Assembly (NCBI GenBank): GCA_029931535.1
Contig: JAQPZY010001610.1
Location: 992,001-1,056,000 of the forward strand
Origin: Margaritifera margaritifera
Lineage: Eukaryota; Mollusca; Bivalvia; Unionida; Margaritiferidae
Direction: 5' to 3'
DNA: 64,000 bases
Part shown: piece after piece, positions 1 to 12,200 of the stretch
Layout: the number at the start of each line of letters is the position of its first letter
Numbering within the stretch: the stretch's first letter is position 1
The notes under the pieces: model-generated
Seen by the model: only the letters and a program-made list of their open reading frames with translations
What the model was told of the DNA's origin: nothing
Database searches by the model: none
Made by a program: the position numbers and the translations under genes

Positions 1-2715
1 CACATGAAACAGCAGAGATCATGTGTTATGACAATGGCACTGTGTCAAATGAGTTAGAACCACATGAAACAGCAAAGACGTTACCACTGTATGCTTAAAC
101 CACATGTCTGCAATTGTGCATCCTTAGCAAGTGCAGTTTGAAAAACTCTTTTAATAACCAGATAATCGGTGAAAGTATCTCATTGCAGAAAAGTCACTTG
201 GTAAGCACTTGATTATGGCAGTTGATCCAGAAGTCAAGGACTTAAATAATGAAATTGAGCTTTGTTAATACTAATGAATTATATTGGTTTCATTGATATG
301 GCTCAAGGTAAATCATATGTGCAAGACTGTCATGTGCTCGCTTATTTTTAAAGGTGGGGGGGGGGGGGGGCATTAGATTTAATGGGGATTTGGGCCATCA
401 CCTCTTGGAGAAAACACTGATTACCTGTAGAAATTTTCAATTACTAGATGACATTTTGGAAAGTACTGGCAGCCACAACCATATTTAAAAGTACTTGAAT
501 ATGGGAATAATATTTTCAAGAACTGAATAGCATGTTTTTCTGATAGTATGTGTGCAATGGACCGACTACAGTAGCACATCAGTTTGTGGACACCACTATA
601 GTCTCCAGAGTTCCTTATCTTTATAATGGACCTACATATTATCCCACCATTACATGTATACAGTTGCTTATTCTGTATGAAACTGTCACTTATCCAGACA
701 ACCAATTATTAAGACAAAATTTATGTCTCATTGTTTTAATGTAGAAAGTAATTTTTAATTTTTTTTTTCAATTCAGTTCTGTTCTATTCTTGTTACATGT
801 ATCGATGGAAAATTTGATATGGTTGCACTTGTTGATTACCAGTATGTGGTTGTTTTTATTATAGGATTGAAGTGTATAATTTTGTACTAATAATTGCCAT
901 GTGAAATTTACTGGAAGATATGGTCTAACTTAAAATTCTCTCAAGTCAGATAAAATTGTCAAGCTCTTTTCAGTCTAGACAAATTATAAATACTGTACTT
1001 AGTTATTCACATTATTTGAATCACTATTATGTATTATTACTTAAAGTCATTTGTGTATTGTAGTATCACTCAATTTCACTTTTGCATGGAGCAGATGGTA
1101 TTATATATAGTCTATTCTCCAGGTCAGAGTAATGTTAAAGAGTAGAACACTATTAGTTTTTCCTTCTTCTAACAACTTGGCTTATCATACTCTGGATGAT
1201 TTATCAATCTCTTATGAGAAATCACACGTCTTTAATAGCTTGAATTGAATAAAATGTAGTTGAGGATCTCATGTTACAGAACACAGTCATACTATTGATC
1301 ACACTATTTACTCTTTAGTCCATTACAACAGAATAGCCTGTAATCAGGCATCTTTCAAAAATATGGAGATCACACACAATGGAGAAAATAAATACACATA
1401 CTTCTCATTAGGTTTGAGGCTTTCAGTAACTTTCATTGAATGTGTATGTTGAATAATTCATAAGTGGAGTTCATAATAAAAGTGGAAAGAAAAGAAGTGA
1501 AGCCTTTTAAGAATGAAAGTTGCCATGATGATGCCAGGAAAAATGACTGGCTATATATGTAATTGATAAAAATGATTTGAAAGGACTTGCAACTTGTAGG
1601 TTTAATATGGGACTGTGTACATATCATACAAGGTACAGTATGTAGCCTAGGTAGGTATATTATTTACATGTAATTTGGAAGGGTATGTACATGTAATAAA
1701 AACCCACAAATAACAAATAATATGTATTTAATAGACTTTGATGGCACATCACCACAATAATGGCTCTGTGGTGCCTGTTAAAAGTTAGGTTCTGAACAAT
1801 GTAAAAATTAAGGATTGCACAAAAATCTTTAGAAAGATAAACCCTTATGAATAAATGTGAACATGAAAAACTACAAGATAAAATGTAAAAATTTTAAAAT
1901 TCTGCAAAATGTATATAAAATGAAAGATATAGATAAAATATAAATCATTAAAATACAGTATAAAGTGAAAGTACAACCAGCCTATGAGATTTTATTTTAA
2001 TACAATGGGGTCTTTTAATACCGTTTACATAATTTTTCTTTTTCTTCTAAAAACAACAGTCCTTCAGTACTTAAGTTTGTTTGCTGTAAGTTTCATGTAA
2101 TGTCAATTTTTAATTGTTTTTTTATTTTCATTTATAAATTTATATCTTTGCATGATTTCCAAATATTTTCATCATTTGTATAGAAACAATTGTCTGTACA
2201 TAAAACATCATTTTAAATGTATTATAAAAATATACCCTGACTGTGTGGTACATACGTTGTATATTAATCCACAAAATTTACATTTCTGACAAATAAATTT
2301 AAAAAGAAATAATGTAATAATTTGTGGTAAAATTCAAGAAAATCACATTTGTGCACTTTTATACTTTGGTACTATATTACTTTTATAAAAATTTTGCAGT
2401 AAATAATAAATAGTTTACTTTAGTTTGAACTGTAAATGTTATGTCACATTTGCTAACATTTACTCATATACATTCTTTTAAATCTTCCCCTATAATTTTG
2501 TTGTATAAATAATTTGTAATTAAAATTTAATTTTTAACATTTCTTCACATCCAATACTGTATCAATTTATAAAAGATAAACATTTTTTTCTCAGTCTGAT
2601 GTTTAAATGTTACATGCCATCATCTTCTACAGGTCTTTGAAAATTATATGTTCTCTTGAAATCTCTTAATAAGCATCTAAATATGAATCTTCTTTGCAAT
2701 GTTTCGTCAAAAAAA
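1..2715. other. no gene seen; AT-rich upstream region
   Basis: The sequence is AT-rich with no ORF above 94 codons and no recognised protein. Its only notable feature is a G15 run at 356-370. It may contain the missing 5' exon or promoter of LRRIQ3, but I cannot point to one. Confidence 0.5.
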
Positions 2716-3893
2716 GATATCAAAGCATATGGAATTATTATGAAAATAGTATCAAAGCATATGGAATTATTATGAAAATAGTATCAAAGCATATGGAATT
2801 ATTATGAAAATAGTATCAAAGCATATGGAATTATTATGAAAATAGTATCAAAGCATATGGAATTATTATGAAAATAGTATCAAAGCATATGGAATTATTA
2901 TGAAAATAGTATCAAAGCATATGGAATTATTATGAAAATAGTATCAAAGCATATGGAATTATTATGAAAATAGTATCAAAGCATATGGAATTATCATGAA
3001 ACTGTTATCAAAGCATATTGAATTATCATGAAAATGATATCAAAGCATATGGAGTTACCATGAAAATGATATCAAAACATATGGAATTATCATGAAAATG
3101 ATATCAAAGCATATGGAATTATCATGAAAATTATATCAAAGCATATGGAGTTACCATGAAAATGATATCAAAGCATATTGAATTATCATGAAAATTATAT
3201 CAAAGCATATGGAGTTACCATGAAAATGATATCAAAGCATATTGAATTATCATGAAAATGATATCAAAGCATATGGAGTTACCATGAAAATGATATCAAA
3301 GCATATGGAGTTACCATGAAAATGATATCAAAACATATGGAATTATCATGAAAATGATATCAAAGCATATGGAATTATCATGAAAATTATATCAAAGCAT
3401 ATGGAATTATCATGAAAATGATATCAAAGCATATGGAATTATTATGAAAATGATATCAAAGCATATGGAATTATCATGAAAATGATATCAAAGCATATGG
3501 AATTATCATGAAAATGATATCAAAACATGGAATTATCATGAAAATGATATCAAAGCATATGGAATTATCATGAAAATGATATCAAAGCATATGGAATTAT
3601 CATGAAAATGATATCAAAGCATATGGAATTATTATGAAAATAGTATCAAAGCATATGGAATTATCATGAAACTGTTATCAAAGCATATTGAATTATCATG
3701 AAAATGATATCATAGCATATGGAGTTACCATGAAAATGATATCAAAACATATGGAATTATGAAAATGATATCAAAGCATATGGAATTATCATGAAAATGA
3801 TATCAAAGCATATGGAATTATCATGAAAATGATATCAAAGCATATGGAATTATCATGAAAATTATATCAAAGCAAATATGGAATTACCATGAA
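2716..3893. repeat. 32-bp minisatellite, about 37 copies
   Basis: The unit is ATCAAAGCATATGGAATTAT followed by TATGAAAATAGT. The first nine or so copies are nearly identical with the TATTATGAAAATAGT ending. Later copies form a second subtype with TATCATGAAAATGAT plus gagTTACCATG variants. Near 3625-3720 the first subtype and its neighbours recur, which suggests an internal block duplication. Confidence 0.95.
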
Positions 3894-3897
3894 AATG

Positions 3898-4824
3898 TTT
3901 TAACATTAGTATTACCATATCTTTTCACAACTAAGATCAATGAAGAAAATTTTTTTTCACATCAGTTCATTTATATAGTTGTTATTTACCAGAGAATCCT
4001 GACAAATTGGGCGAGGGGGGAGGAGAAAAAACATCCTTTCTTTGCTATTAAAGAAAGAACTAATAACTGTTGTGAGACACTTTATAAAACTGAATACTAT
4101 GCATTCTTTTGCAGTTAATTGCATTTAAAAGATTCCTGGTTGAATAGACAAATCAGACAGCAGTTGCTACAAACAGTGGTTTGGCTGTATGTGGGACAAT
4201 CAGACAGCAGAAAATATTTGACAGTTAAATCTGAGTTGAACTGATGCCAGCCTATAAGTGGCAATTATTTGATAGCCATGCCAGAGGGCTGGGTTAGACA
4301 CGCTAGTAACCGCTCTTAATATCATCGACAACACTAACTGGTTCACTGATTGATCAATATTACTTCTAAAACTGGGTGTTATACTACTTGATCTTATCAG
4401 AGGATCAGGAACTGTTTACTGACTAACTGTCTGGCATTTATCGACCAAATACATAAACTGAGAAACAGAAACTTTGATGTGATCCAAAATTCAAGGGTAT
4501 GTACATATATTATTTTGTCTGTTATACAAATGGTGAACCTTGAAATAACTCTTGAGTTGAATTTTGTTTTTTGTATTAATATGGCTGGCTGTGTTAGAAA
4601 TAATTGCATGTTTAAGTCAGTTCAGTAATGTATTTCAGGATTATTTATTGGAGTTAGTACAGACCAAATTAAAGCTAATATTGTAAAACAAATATTATCC
4701 AGGTTCATTGGGATTTGTCCGAATAACTGATTTATTGGTACAGAATAAGTTATGTATCTGAAAAACACTTGGTTGGTCTGTATGGTCTAAAAGTCACATC
4801 CACATAAACAGTATTTTTATAGTA

Positions 4825-4827
<3 letters not shown>
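3898..4827. other. no gene seen
   Basis: AT-rich sequence. A short motif, AATCAGACAGCAG, occurs twice (4152 and about 4188). No coding or RNA feature was recognised. Confidence 0.4.

Positions 4828-4911
<84 letters not shown>
4828..4911. repeat. (TA)n microsatellite
   Basis: About 42 perfect TA dinucleotides, which also create an artificial Tyr/Ile ORF on the - strand. Confidence 0.97.
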
Positions 4912-4913
<2 letters not shown>

Positions 4914-5243
4914 CATTATGGTACAGTATAATAGCAGTCATATTATATCAATTATAACAGAGGGCACAATTGAGTAAGACAGGAATTAGTCTTATACAGA
5001 GATTTACACTTAATTGATTAATTGATTACTGAAATACACATTTTTATGTATTTATATGCTTTTAATTTCAAAAAGTGTTCAGAAATAATTTTATGAGTTT
5101 GAGATCATATTTGAAGAAATTAAATTATTTTAATGAAAAGGCAATTAGTTTACATATAAAAAAAATGGGGCCTGGATAACACACACTGTGGTATTGTGCT
5201 TGCTTTGCACCTCTGCATATATGTATAATGTGACTGACAGTGT

Positions 5244-5427
5244 TTTGGCTTTTGGTGCTTTATGGCACAGCAACACAAGTAGGTTATTTAGTGCCGAGGC
5301 AATTGGAGTAAAGTGCCTGGCCCAAGACACACCATGATAGCTGACCCAGGCTGGTCTGATGGTAGGATACGAACCAGCACCCTTTCGGTCATGAGTCCAA
5401 CATGCTAACCACTGAGACAACACAGGG
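5244..5427 (-). mobile_element. tRNA-derived SINE, family B, copy 1
   Basis: Read on the - strand, it starts with a tRNA-like head. The A-box-like TCTCAGTGGTTAGCATG and B-box GGTTCGTATCC are the right distance apart, followed by GTGTGTCTTGGGCCAGGCAC. A 10-bp direct repeat, CTGACAGTGT, flanks it at 5234-5243 and 5428-5437, marking a target-site duplication. It is truncated or diverged at its 3' end. Confidence 0.75.
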
Positions 5428-5720
5428 CTGACAGTGTAACATTAATATTAAAATTAGCTGGAACATAATAGCATGTCTTTAAATTAAAAAAAGATTGTTA
5501 ACTTAAGAATTTAAATGACATGATGCTAACTCTGTTCATTTTTTTAAAACCAAAAAAAGACCCAGAACTTACATTCTGTCCTGCAAAACCACAAAAATCA
5601 ATAGTCACAAAAAAATTAATAAAGTATTTATGGCAATTGAATAAATGAATTTTTTATGCACTAAATTTACCTGTGAAAGAGACTAATTTTTTATTCATGT
5701 GTATCTTTTTTTTCTTTCAG

Positions 5721-5837
5721 AGTTGACATGATTTGATAATGTTTGCAAAGGAATGCAACAAACTCAATGACATGTGTTCTTAAATAAGTTATAAAAGACA
5801 AATTCCTGAGGCTGGCTGTTAGGGAAGAACTATCACC
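5721..5837 (+). other. LRRIQ3: LRRIQ3 5' UTR part of first visible exon
   Basis: A pyrimidine tract followed by CAG ends at 5720, so the exon holding the start codon is an internal exon whose 5' part is untranslated. An in-frame TAG at 5820-5822 closes the frame 15 nt before the ATG. The start context is accATGg, with A at -3 context and G at +4, a good Kozak match. The upstream non-coding exon(s) and promoter were not located. Confidence 0.7.
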
Positions 5838-6218
5838 ATGGTCAGCTTCCCTGATTGGTCAAAATTCCAGCGTCTCAACGATGGGCTGCAGAAGGAGGGG
5901 AGCAGCCTGTCCACCCTTGAGCGATACAACAAACTGCGTGAGGATGAAGTCATACAGCAAGCTGAGGCACATGGCATGCTTCGGACACCAAGCCAGCACT
6001 ATCTGCTACAGTCATGTGCAGTAATGACTGGCCCAAAGATCAAGGATGTTAGCCAATTACTTATGGTGAAGTTGTGTGGTGTCCATTTACGAAAAATAGG
6101 AGACATAAACTTATGTGTAAATTTGAAGATTTGTATTCTTAGTAACAATTTTATCACAAAATTTGATGGACTTGCTGCTTGTAGACAACTAGTTAAACTG
6201 GATCTCCATGGAAACCAG
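5838..6218 (+). CDS. LRRIQ3: LRRIQ3 coding exon 1 (residues 1-127)
   Basis: This exon encodes 127 residues and ends in phase 0 at the donor CAG|GTATGA. It holds a polar, weakly helical N-terminal segment and the first leucine-rich repeats: [14 protein letters not shown], then [12 protein letters not shown], then [10 protein letters not shown] at residues 118-127. The last two are close to the equivalent LRRs of vertebrate LRRIQ3. The N-terminal ~70 residues appear specific to this protein. The following intron is 17.7 kb and contains most of the satellite DNA in the window. Confidence 0.88.
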
Positions 6219-9200
6219 GTATGAATCAAAACTCTGTACCTTTTCCATATCATTTTCATATTTTTGACTTATACACTTGTCGCAATCGCTAGAGTGGGTC
6301 AGTCTTTGATATTTTTGTCATTTGTGTAACATGGTCACTTTTTTAACGCGGATATTATTGTCCTAGAATCACATGGTTTCTTTTATAACATGGGTATAAT
6401 TGTCATGGAAGAACATGGTCCCTTATATAAAATGGTCTAATTGTGCTGGAATAACATGGTTCTTTTTATAACACAGGTATAATTGTCTTGGAATCATATG
6501 GTCCCTTATATAATATGGGTATTATAGTTATGGAATCACATGGTCACTTTTATGACAGTGGTATAATTATCCTGGAATCACATGGTCACTTTTATGACAG
6601 TGGTATAATTATCCTGGAATCACATGGTTCCTTTTATAATATGGATATTATAGCCCTGTAGTCATATTGTCTCGTTATAGCATGGGTATAATTGTCCTGG
6701 AATCTCATGGTCCCTTTCATGACACTGGTATAATTGTCCTGGAATCACATGGTCCCTTTCATGACACTGGTAAAATTGACCTGGAATCTCATGGTCCCTT
6801 TTGTAACATGGGTATTATTGTCTTGGAATCACTTAATCCCTTTTATAATACAGGTATAATTTTTCTGGAATTTCATTGTACCTATTGTAACATCATGGGT
6901 ATTATCATCCTGGAATCACATGTTTCCTTTTTATAACAGGTATTAAAATCCTGGAGTTACATGGTCCATTTTATAACAAGGGTTTAATTATCACATGGTC
7001 CCTGTTATAACACAGGTATTGTTGTCTTAGAATTATTTGTATCCTTTTATAACATTTATATTATTTTCCTTGAATCACATGATTCTTTTCTGTAACACAG
7101 GTATTATAGTCCTGGAGTTACATGGCCTCTTTTATAACACAGAATCACATGGTTCCTGTTATAACACTGGTCGTGTTGTCCTGGAATCATGTGGACCCTT
7201 TTATAACAGGGATATTTTGGACCTGGAATCACATAGTCCCTTTAGAACACAGATATTATAGTCCTGGAATCGCATCCATTTTATAACATGGGTATAATTA
7301 TCCTGGAATCATATGGTCTCTTACTTAACACCTATATAATTGTCATGGAATCACATGTTTCTTTTTATAACATGGGTATAATTATCCTGGAATCACATGG
7401 TCTCTTATTTAACACCAATATAATATCGGTATTGATGTCCTGGAATTATACCATTAGCCCAGAGAAGGGTTTGATTTTGGGTTGCTCACTTGACAGTTTC
7501 AAAAAGTTTTGTAAGACAACAAGATTTTCTTTGAAAACTGACATACCAGCTAAGTAACTTTAACACTTATGTGCCATATATGGTCTGTGACAAGGAAGAA
7601 AAAAGGACAAGGAAAAATCAAATCAGATTTGTTTCAGTTTTTTTATTCCTTTTAAGGAACATATTGATATCAAAACATATATACTTTGCACTTGGTTTCA
7701 CGGCATGTCAATTACTTTACAAAAGCCCCTTGACCATGGGACAAGTAATTACTATACAAAAGCCACTTGACCATAAGACTAGTAATTTTAGATGTAAAAA
7801 TTAAACTTTATGAAGGGATTTTATTTTTTAAAATTTCTGTGAACTTAATTTCTGAATCTTTAAAATTGTCAGGGTTCAATATTGGACTGATGAGAAATAT
7901 GAGGTCAATGGTCCTTTAATATTTTTTAAGGGGACCGGGTTAGACTATGATCGGCCAATTATTTTGTGGGATTTCTATTTTAATGCCAACACCTTTATAC
8001 AGGGGGTATAGAGCAATCATCATGTCTGTCTGTCTGTCTGAAAGCATTGTATGACAATCTTGTTAGCACAAATAATCCTGCATTTTTGCCATGTGGATGC
8101 ATCCATCATGTTTGAATTGGCCATCAATAAATGTTTTGTGCATAGGTGCAAAAATGAAGCCTAGATTGAATTCTGAAATTTTGTTCTTGACTTTTTGTAT
8201 TCTATAGAAAAGATTCTTTTAATAAAAATTAAATTATGAGTTTCCTTTATGTATGCCCATTATTACAGCCTTACATTCACTATAACCAAAATGAGCTGAA
8301 CTTGCCTATAAGGCAATACACTTTTTTATTGCCTTTGTGAATAGTGAATTAGAGGAATCCCTGTATTCTGCATCATTTAAACAATGACTTTATTGTACAA
8401 CACAGAATTTTAACAAGAACAAAATTTTAATGAATCGGGCAAGGAAACTAAATTTGTTAAAATATTTTTTCCAGACATGATTAATTATAGTATTATTGTC
8501 AGTTTCTCATGGAAATTTGTTGCTGATTAGTTGCAGTATTATTGTCAGTTTCTCATGGAAATTTGTTGTTGATTAGTTAGTTTTATTATCAGTTACTCAT
8601 GGATTTTTTTTTTTTAATTAATTACAGTATTATTGTCAGTTTCTCATGGAAATATGGAATTATTTTGTTGCTAACATGTTTAGTTGGCTATATTTGCAAA
8701 ATTTAATGACATATAATTAGTGCTGAAATGAATATTCATAGCCTGGATTTGATTCATATTCAAATTTTTCCTGTGATTTCATAATGAAGTATTTACAATC
8801 ATCACGACTGACTTGTGTTGAATCAGAAGCCATTGAACCAGAATTTTGACCTAATTCTGTAAGTAATTGTGACCTCTTTGACTTGTATATGGACTTGTCT
8901 TCTTGGTTGCTGAATTACTAACCTGCATAACCCTCCTAAAAAGTGGATGACATTTTAAAAAAACATTTAAAAGAGATTTTATTTACTGAAATATGGACCT
9001 ATTAATTCCCATGGAAGTAGATATTGTTTTATCTGCCTAATTAGTGATAGCCAATGAAAGCAGAGAGTCCATAGGAGCACTATTTGATGGGTGTTCTCAA
9101 AACTATTTTCCTACATCGGTGACCCCCCACCCCACCCCACCTTTCACAAAACATCGCAATTTGAGTGCATACCCGTCTACATGACCTAAATTTTGATCTT

Positions 9201-12200
9201 CATAAAATTGTATGACCAGCAAATTTATGGACAGTTGTTTTGAATTTCCAAATGACAGCTGATCAAAAAGTGAGTCAAAAAAAGTATGTACTCAAGGTTG
9301 AGAAGTTTCATGAAAGCTGGGCCTGATCAGGTGAGCTTTTCCAAGTCTGTACTACTACTAATCATAAAAAATTTAAATGACATCTCAGTGAAATCTGCTT
9401 GACAGAATTTTACCAAATTGAACAGAAAAGTTTTTTGTTGGTATAAAGAACTTTTTGTTCAAATTATACCAATCCACATACTAAATATGGCTACTGTTAC
9501 TAAAAATAAAAAAATAAAAACTTTAAAGAACTACTTCTCAAAAGTCACTCAAAATAATTCCACCAAATTTGAGCAAATGCATTCTGGCATAAGCCCTTTT
9601 AAATTTCTGCAAATGATGCTTATTTGCTATCCAATATGGCACCATTACTAAAATTAGAAAAATCTTTAATGGCTCTTTTTTTTAAAAAAGTTGTTCAGCA
9701 GAATCATACTGGCATAAAGGCATTCCATTTTTTACAATTGATGCTGATCTGTTGTTGAATATGGATAAAAATATAAAAATAGAGAAACCTTCAAACAACT
9801 GTTTTCATAACCAATCATTAGAATTTGAAGAAGTTTTAATTGTAGGCATCCTACTAACTGATATTTCTTGATGAACTGCTCTTGCCGTTGACTGTTAGGT
9901 AAATGTAAGCCAGGTGAGTAATATCAGACCCATTAGGGCCTCTTGTTCAGTTGGAAGAAATTTTAACAGTAGGCATCATACTAAATGAGATTTCTTTACC
10001 AACTGCTCTTGCATTTGACTGTTAGGCAAATGTTGCCAGATGAGTGAACTCAAGCTCATTAGGGCCTCTTGTTTACTTTTTCTTTACTTCTCTGTTCCAA
10101 ACACACAACCCCATTCAAATCATTGAGCCCAAAAGAAAGCAATAAGTGAAAAGGATTTTTTTTGCAAGAGTTTGCACATAACCAGAAGAGTTTATAGTTG
10201 TGTGAAGTTGAAATACAAGAACACAAGAAGGGGTCCCGGGTGGCCGAGTGATCTAAGGCACTTGCCTTTACAGATCACTGACATCTCACCTCTGTCCACG
10301 TGGATTCGAGACTCGGGCTCGGAAAAAGTGGGTATCTGAGAAAGCTTGCCAGTTGCTTCCCATGGGTCGGTGGTTCTTCCAGGGGGTTTTCCGGGTTCTT
10401 CCTCCACCAAATATACTGGCCGCCATGTATAGCCTATCATGTGCTGAAAAATGGCGTTAAACCCATAACAACAACAACAACAAGAACACAAGAAACCATT
10501 TTGTAATCAAATATGAATTCTAGTATAAGGTTTTAATAAAATGTCCCAGGGGTTTTGTCTTTTTCTTTTTTTTTGTCTTGGTTTGTTTTCAGTCCAAACC
10601 CAGTGTTGCCACTTTAAATGCTTAATTCTGGGAGGGAATAACTCAATGGCATGACCTGGTGACGATGCAATTCCACAGGTACCCCACACATCTGCAATCT
10701 GCAATCGTCAATCTTATCTCATAATATCAGCAATCTGTATACATTGGAATCAAATTGCAATCAATTGCTACTTGTGTTTCAGCCATACAAAATCTTATCA
10801 TATCTTGATCCAGATATACAATTTTTTGAAGAATTGATCAGGTTGTGATAAGTACATTTACAGTGTAGGTTAACTAAATGTATCACAGATATTTATTGTT
10901 CACTCAATACATAAAGCATTAATTCTATTAAACATGCATCAACCATTTTGTCTGCTTGGGGCTTGTGATTTTTTTTATATAAAATTTGCCTGCTGCCCCT
11001 TTGCTAGAAAAGTTATTTTGCTAAACCTGAGCGTCAATATGTCTCATCTTATTTGGTTTTTAATATGTGATTCATGCGTAACTACAAATACATCTTATTT
11101 GGTTTTTAATATGTGATTCATGCATAACTACAAATACATCTTCTTTGGTTTTTAATATGTGATTCATGCGTAACTACAAATACATCTTATTTGGTTTTTA
11201 ATATGTGATTCATGCATAACTACAAATACATCTTATTTGGTTTTTAATATGTGATTCATGCGTAACTACAAATACATCTTATTTGGTTTTTAATATGTGA
11301 TTCATGCGTAACTACAAATACATCTTATTTGGTTTTTAATATGTGATTCATGCGTAACTACAAATACATCTTATTTGGTTTTTAATATGTGATTCATGCA
11401 TAACTACAAATACATCTTATTTGGTTTTTAATATGTGATTCATGCATAACTACAAATAGATCTTATTTGGTTTTTAATATGTGATTCATGCATAACTACA
11501 AATACATCTTATTTGGTTTTTAATATGTGATTCATGCATAACTACAAATACATCTTATTTGGTTTTTAATATGTGATTCATGCATAACTACAAATACATC
11601 TTATTTGGTTTTTAATATGTGATTCATGCATAACTACAAATACATCTTATTTGGTTTTTAATATGTGATTCATGCATAACTACAAAAAATACATCAAGTT
11701 TTAGCTGGTTTAGAGGCCTAAGGTTATTTTTAGAAGTAAATTAAAATCAGCTTGATTATATGTAATAAAATTGAAAATAATTGTAGCTTAATATGTATTT
11801 TCTCTGTATATTCAGGCAAAATTAAGTATCCTTTTAGAATGGTGGGTGCTCTCTCCTATTTTCCAAGGAAACTGGCATTGATGATATGAAACTTTGTTTT
11901 ATGCTTGATAATTTGAAGAACAAAAATGAGCAGTTATTCTAACAAGCTGGTAATCAGAGCAGTAAATGAACAAGTTGGTTATTGTAGCAACATATATTAC
12001 ATATACAGTTCCCCATCATAACGCTGTCCATGGGAGCCATTGAGTATACTGCTTTATAATGTGACTACCTCATAATGCAGTGCATGTTTCAGTACTCATT
12101 CATTACTACTGTCCATGGGAGCCATTGAGTATACTGCTTTATAGTGTGACTACCTCATAATGCAGTGCATGTTTCAGTACTCATTCATTACTACTGTCCA

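Noticed and set aside
2716..3893. Regular array resembling a CRISPR at first sight
   Set aside because: There are no unique spacers between repeats (the whole unit repeats), no cas genes, and the genome is animal. The same applies to the other arrays here.
6667..7557. Leu-Glu-Ser-His-Gly repeat peptides
   Set aside because: Translation of the diverged 42-bp array. Frames break between copies and nothing outside the repeat is coding.
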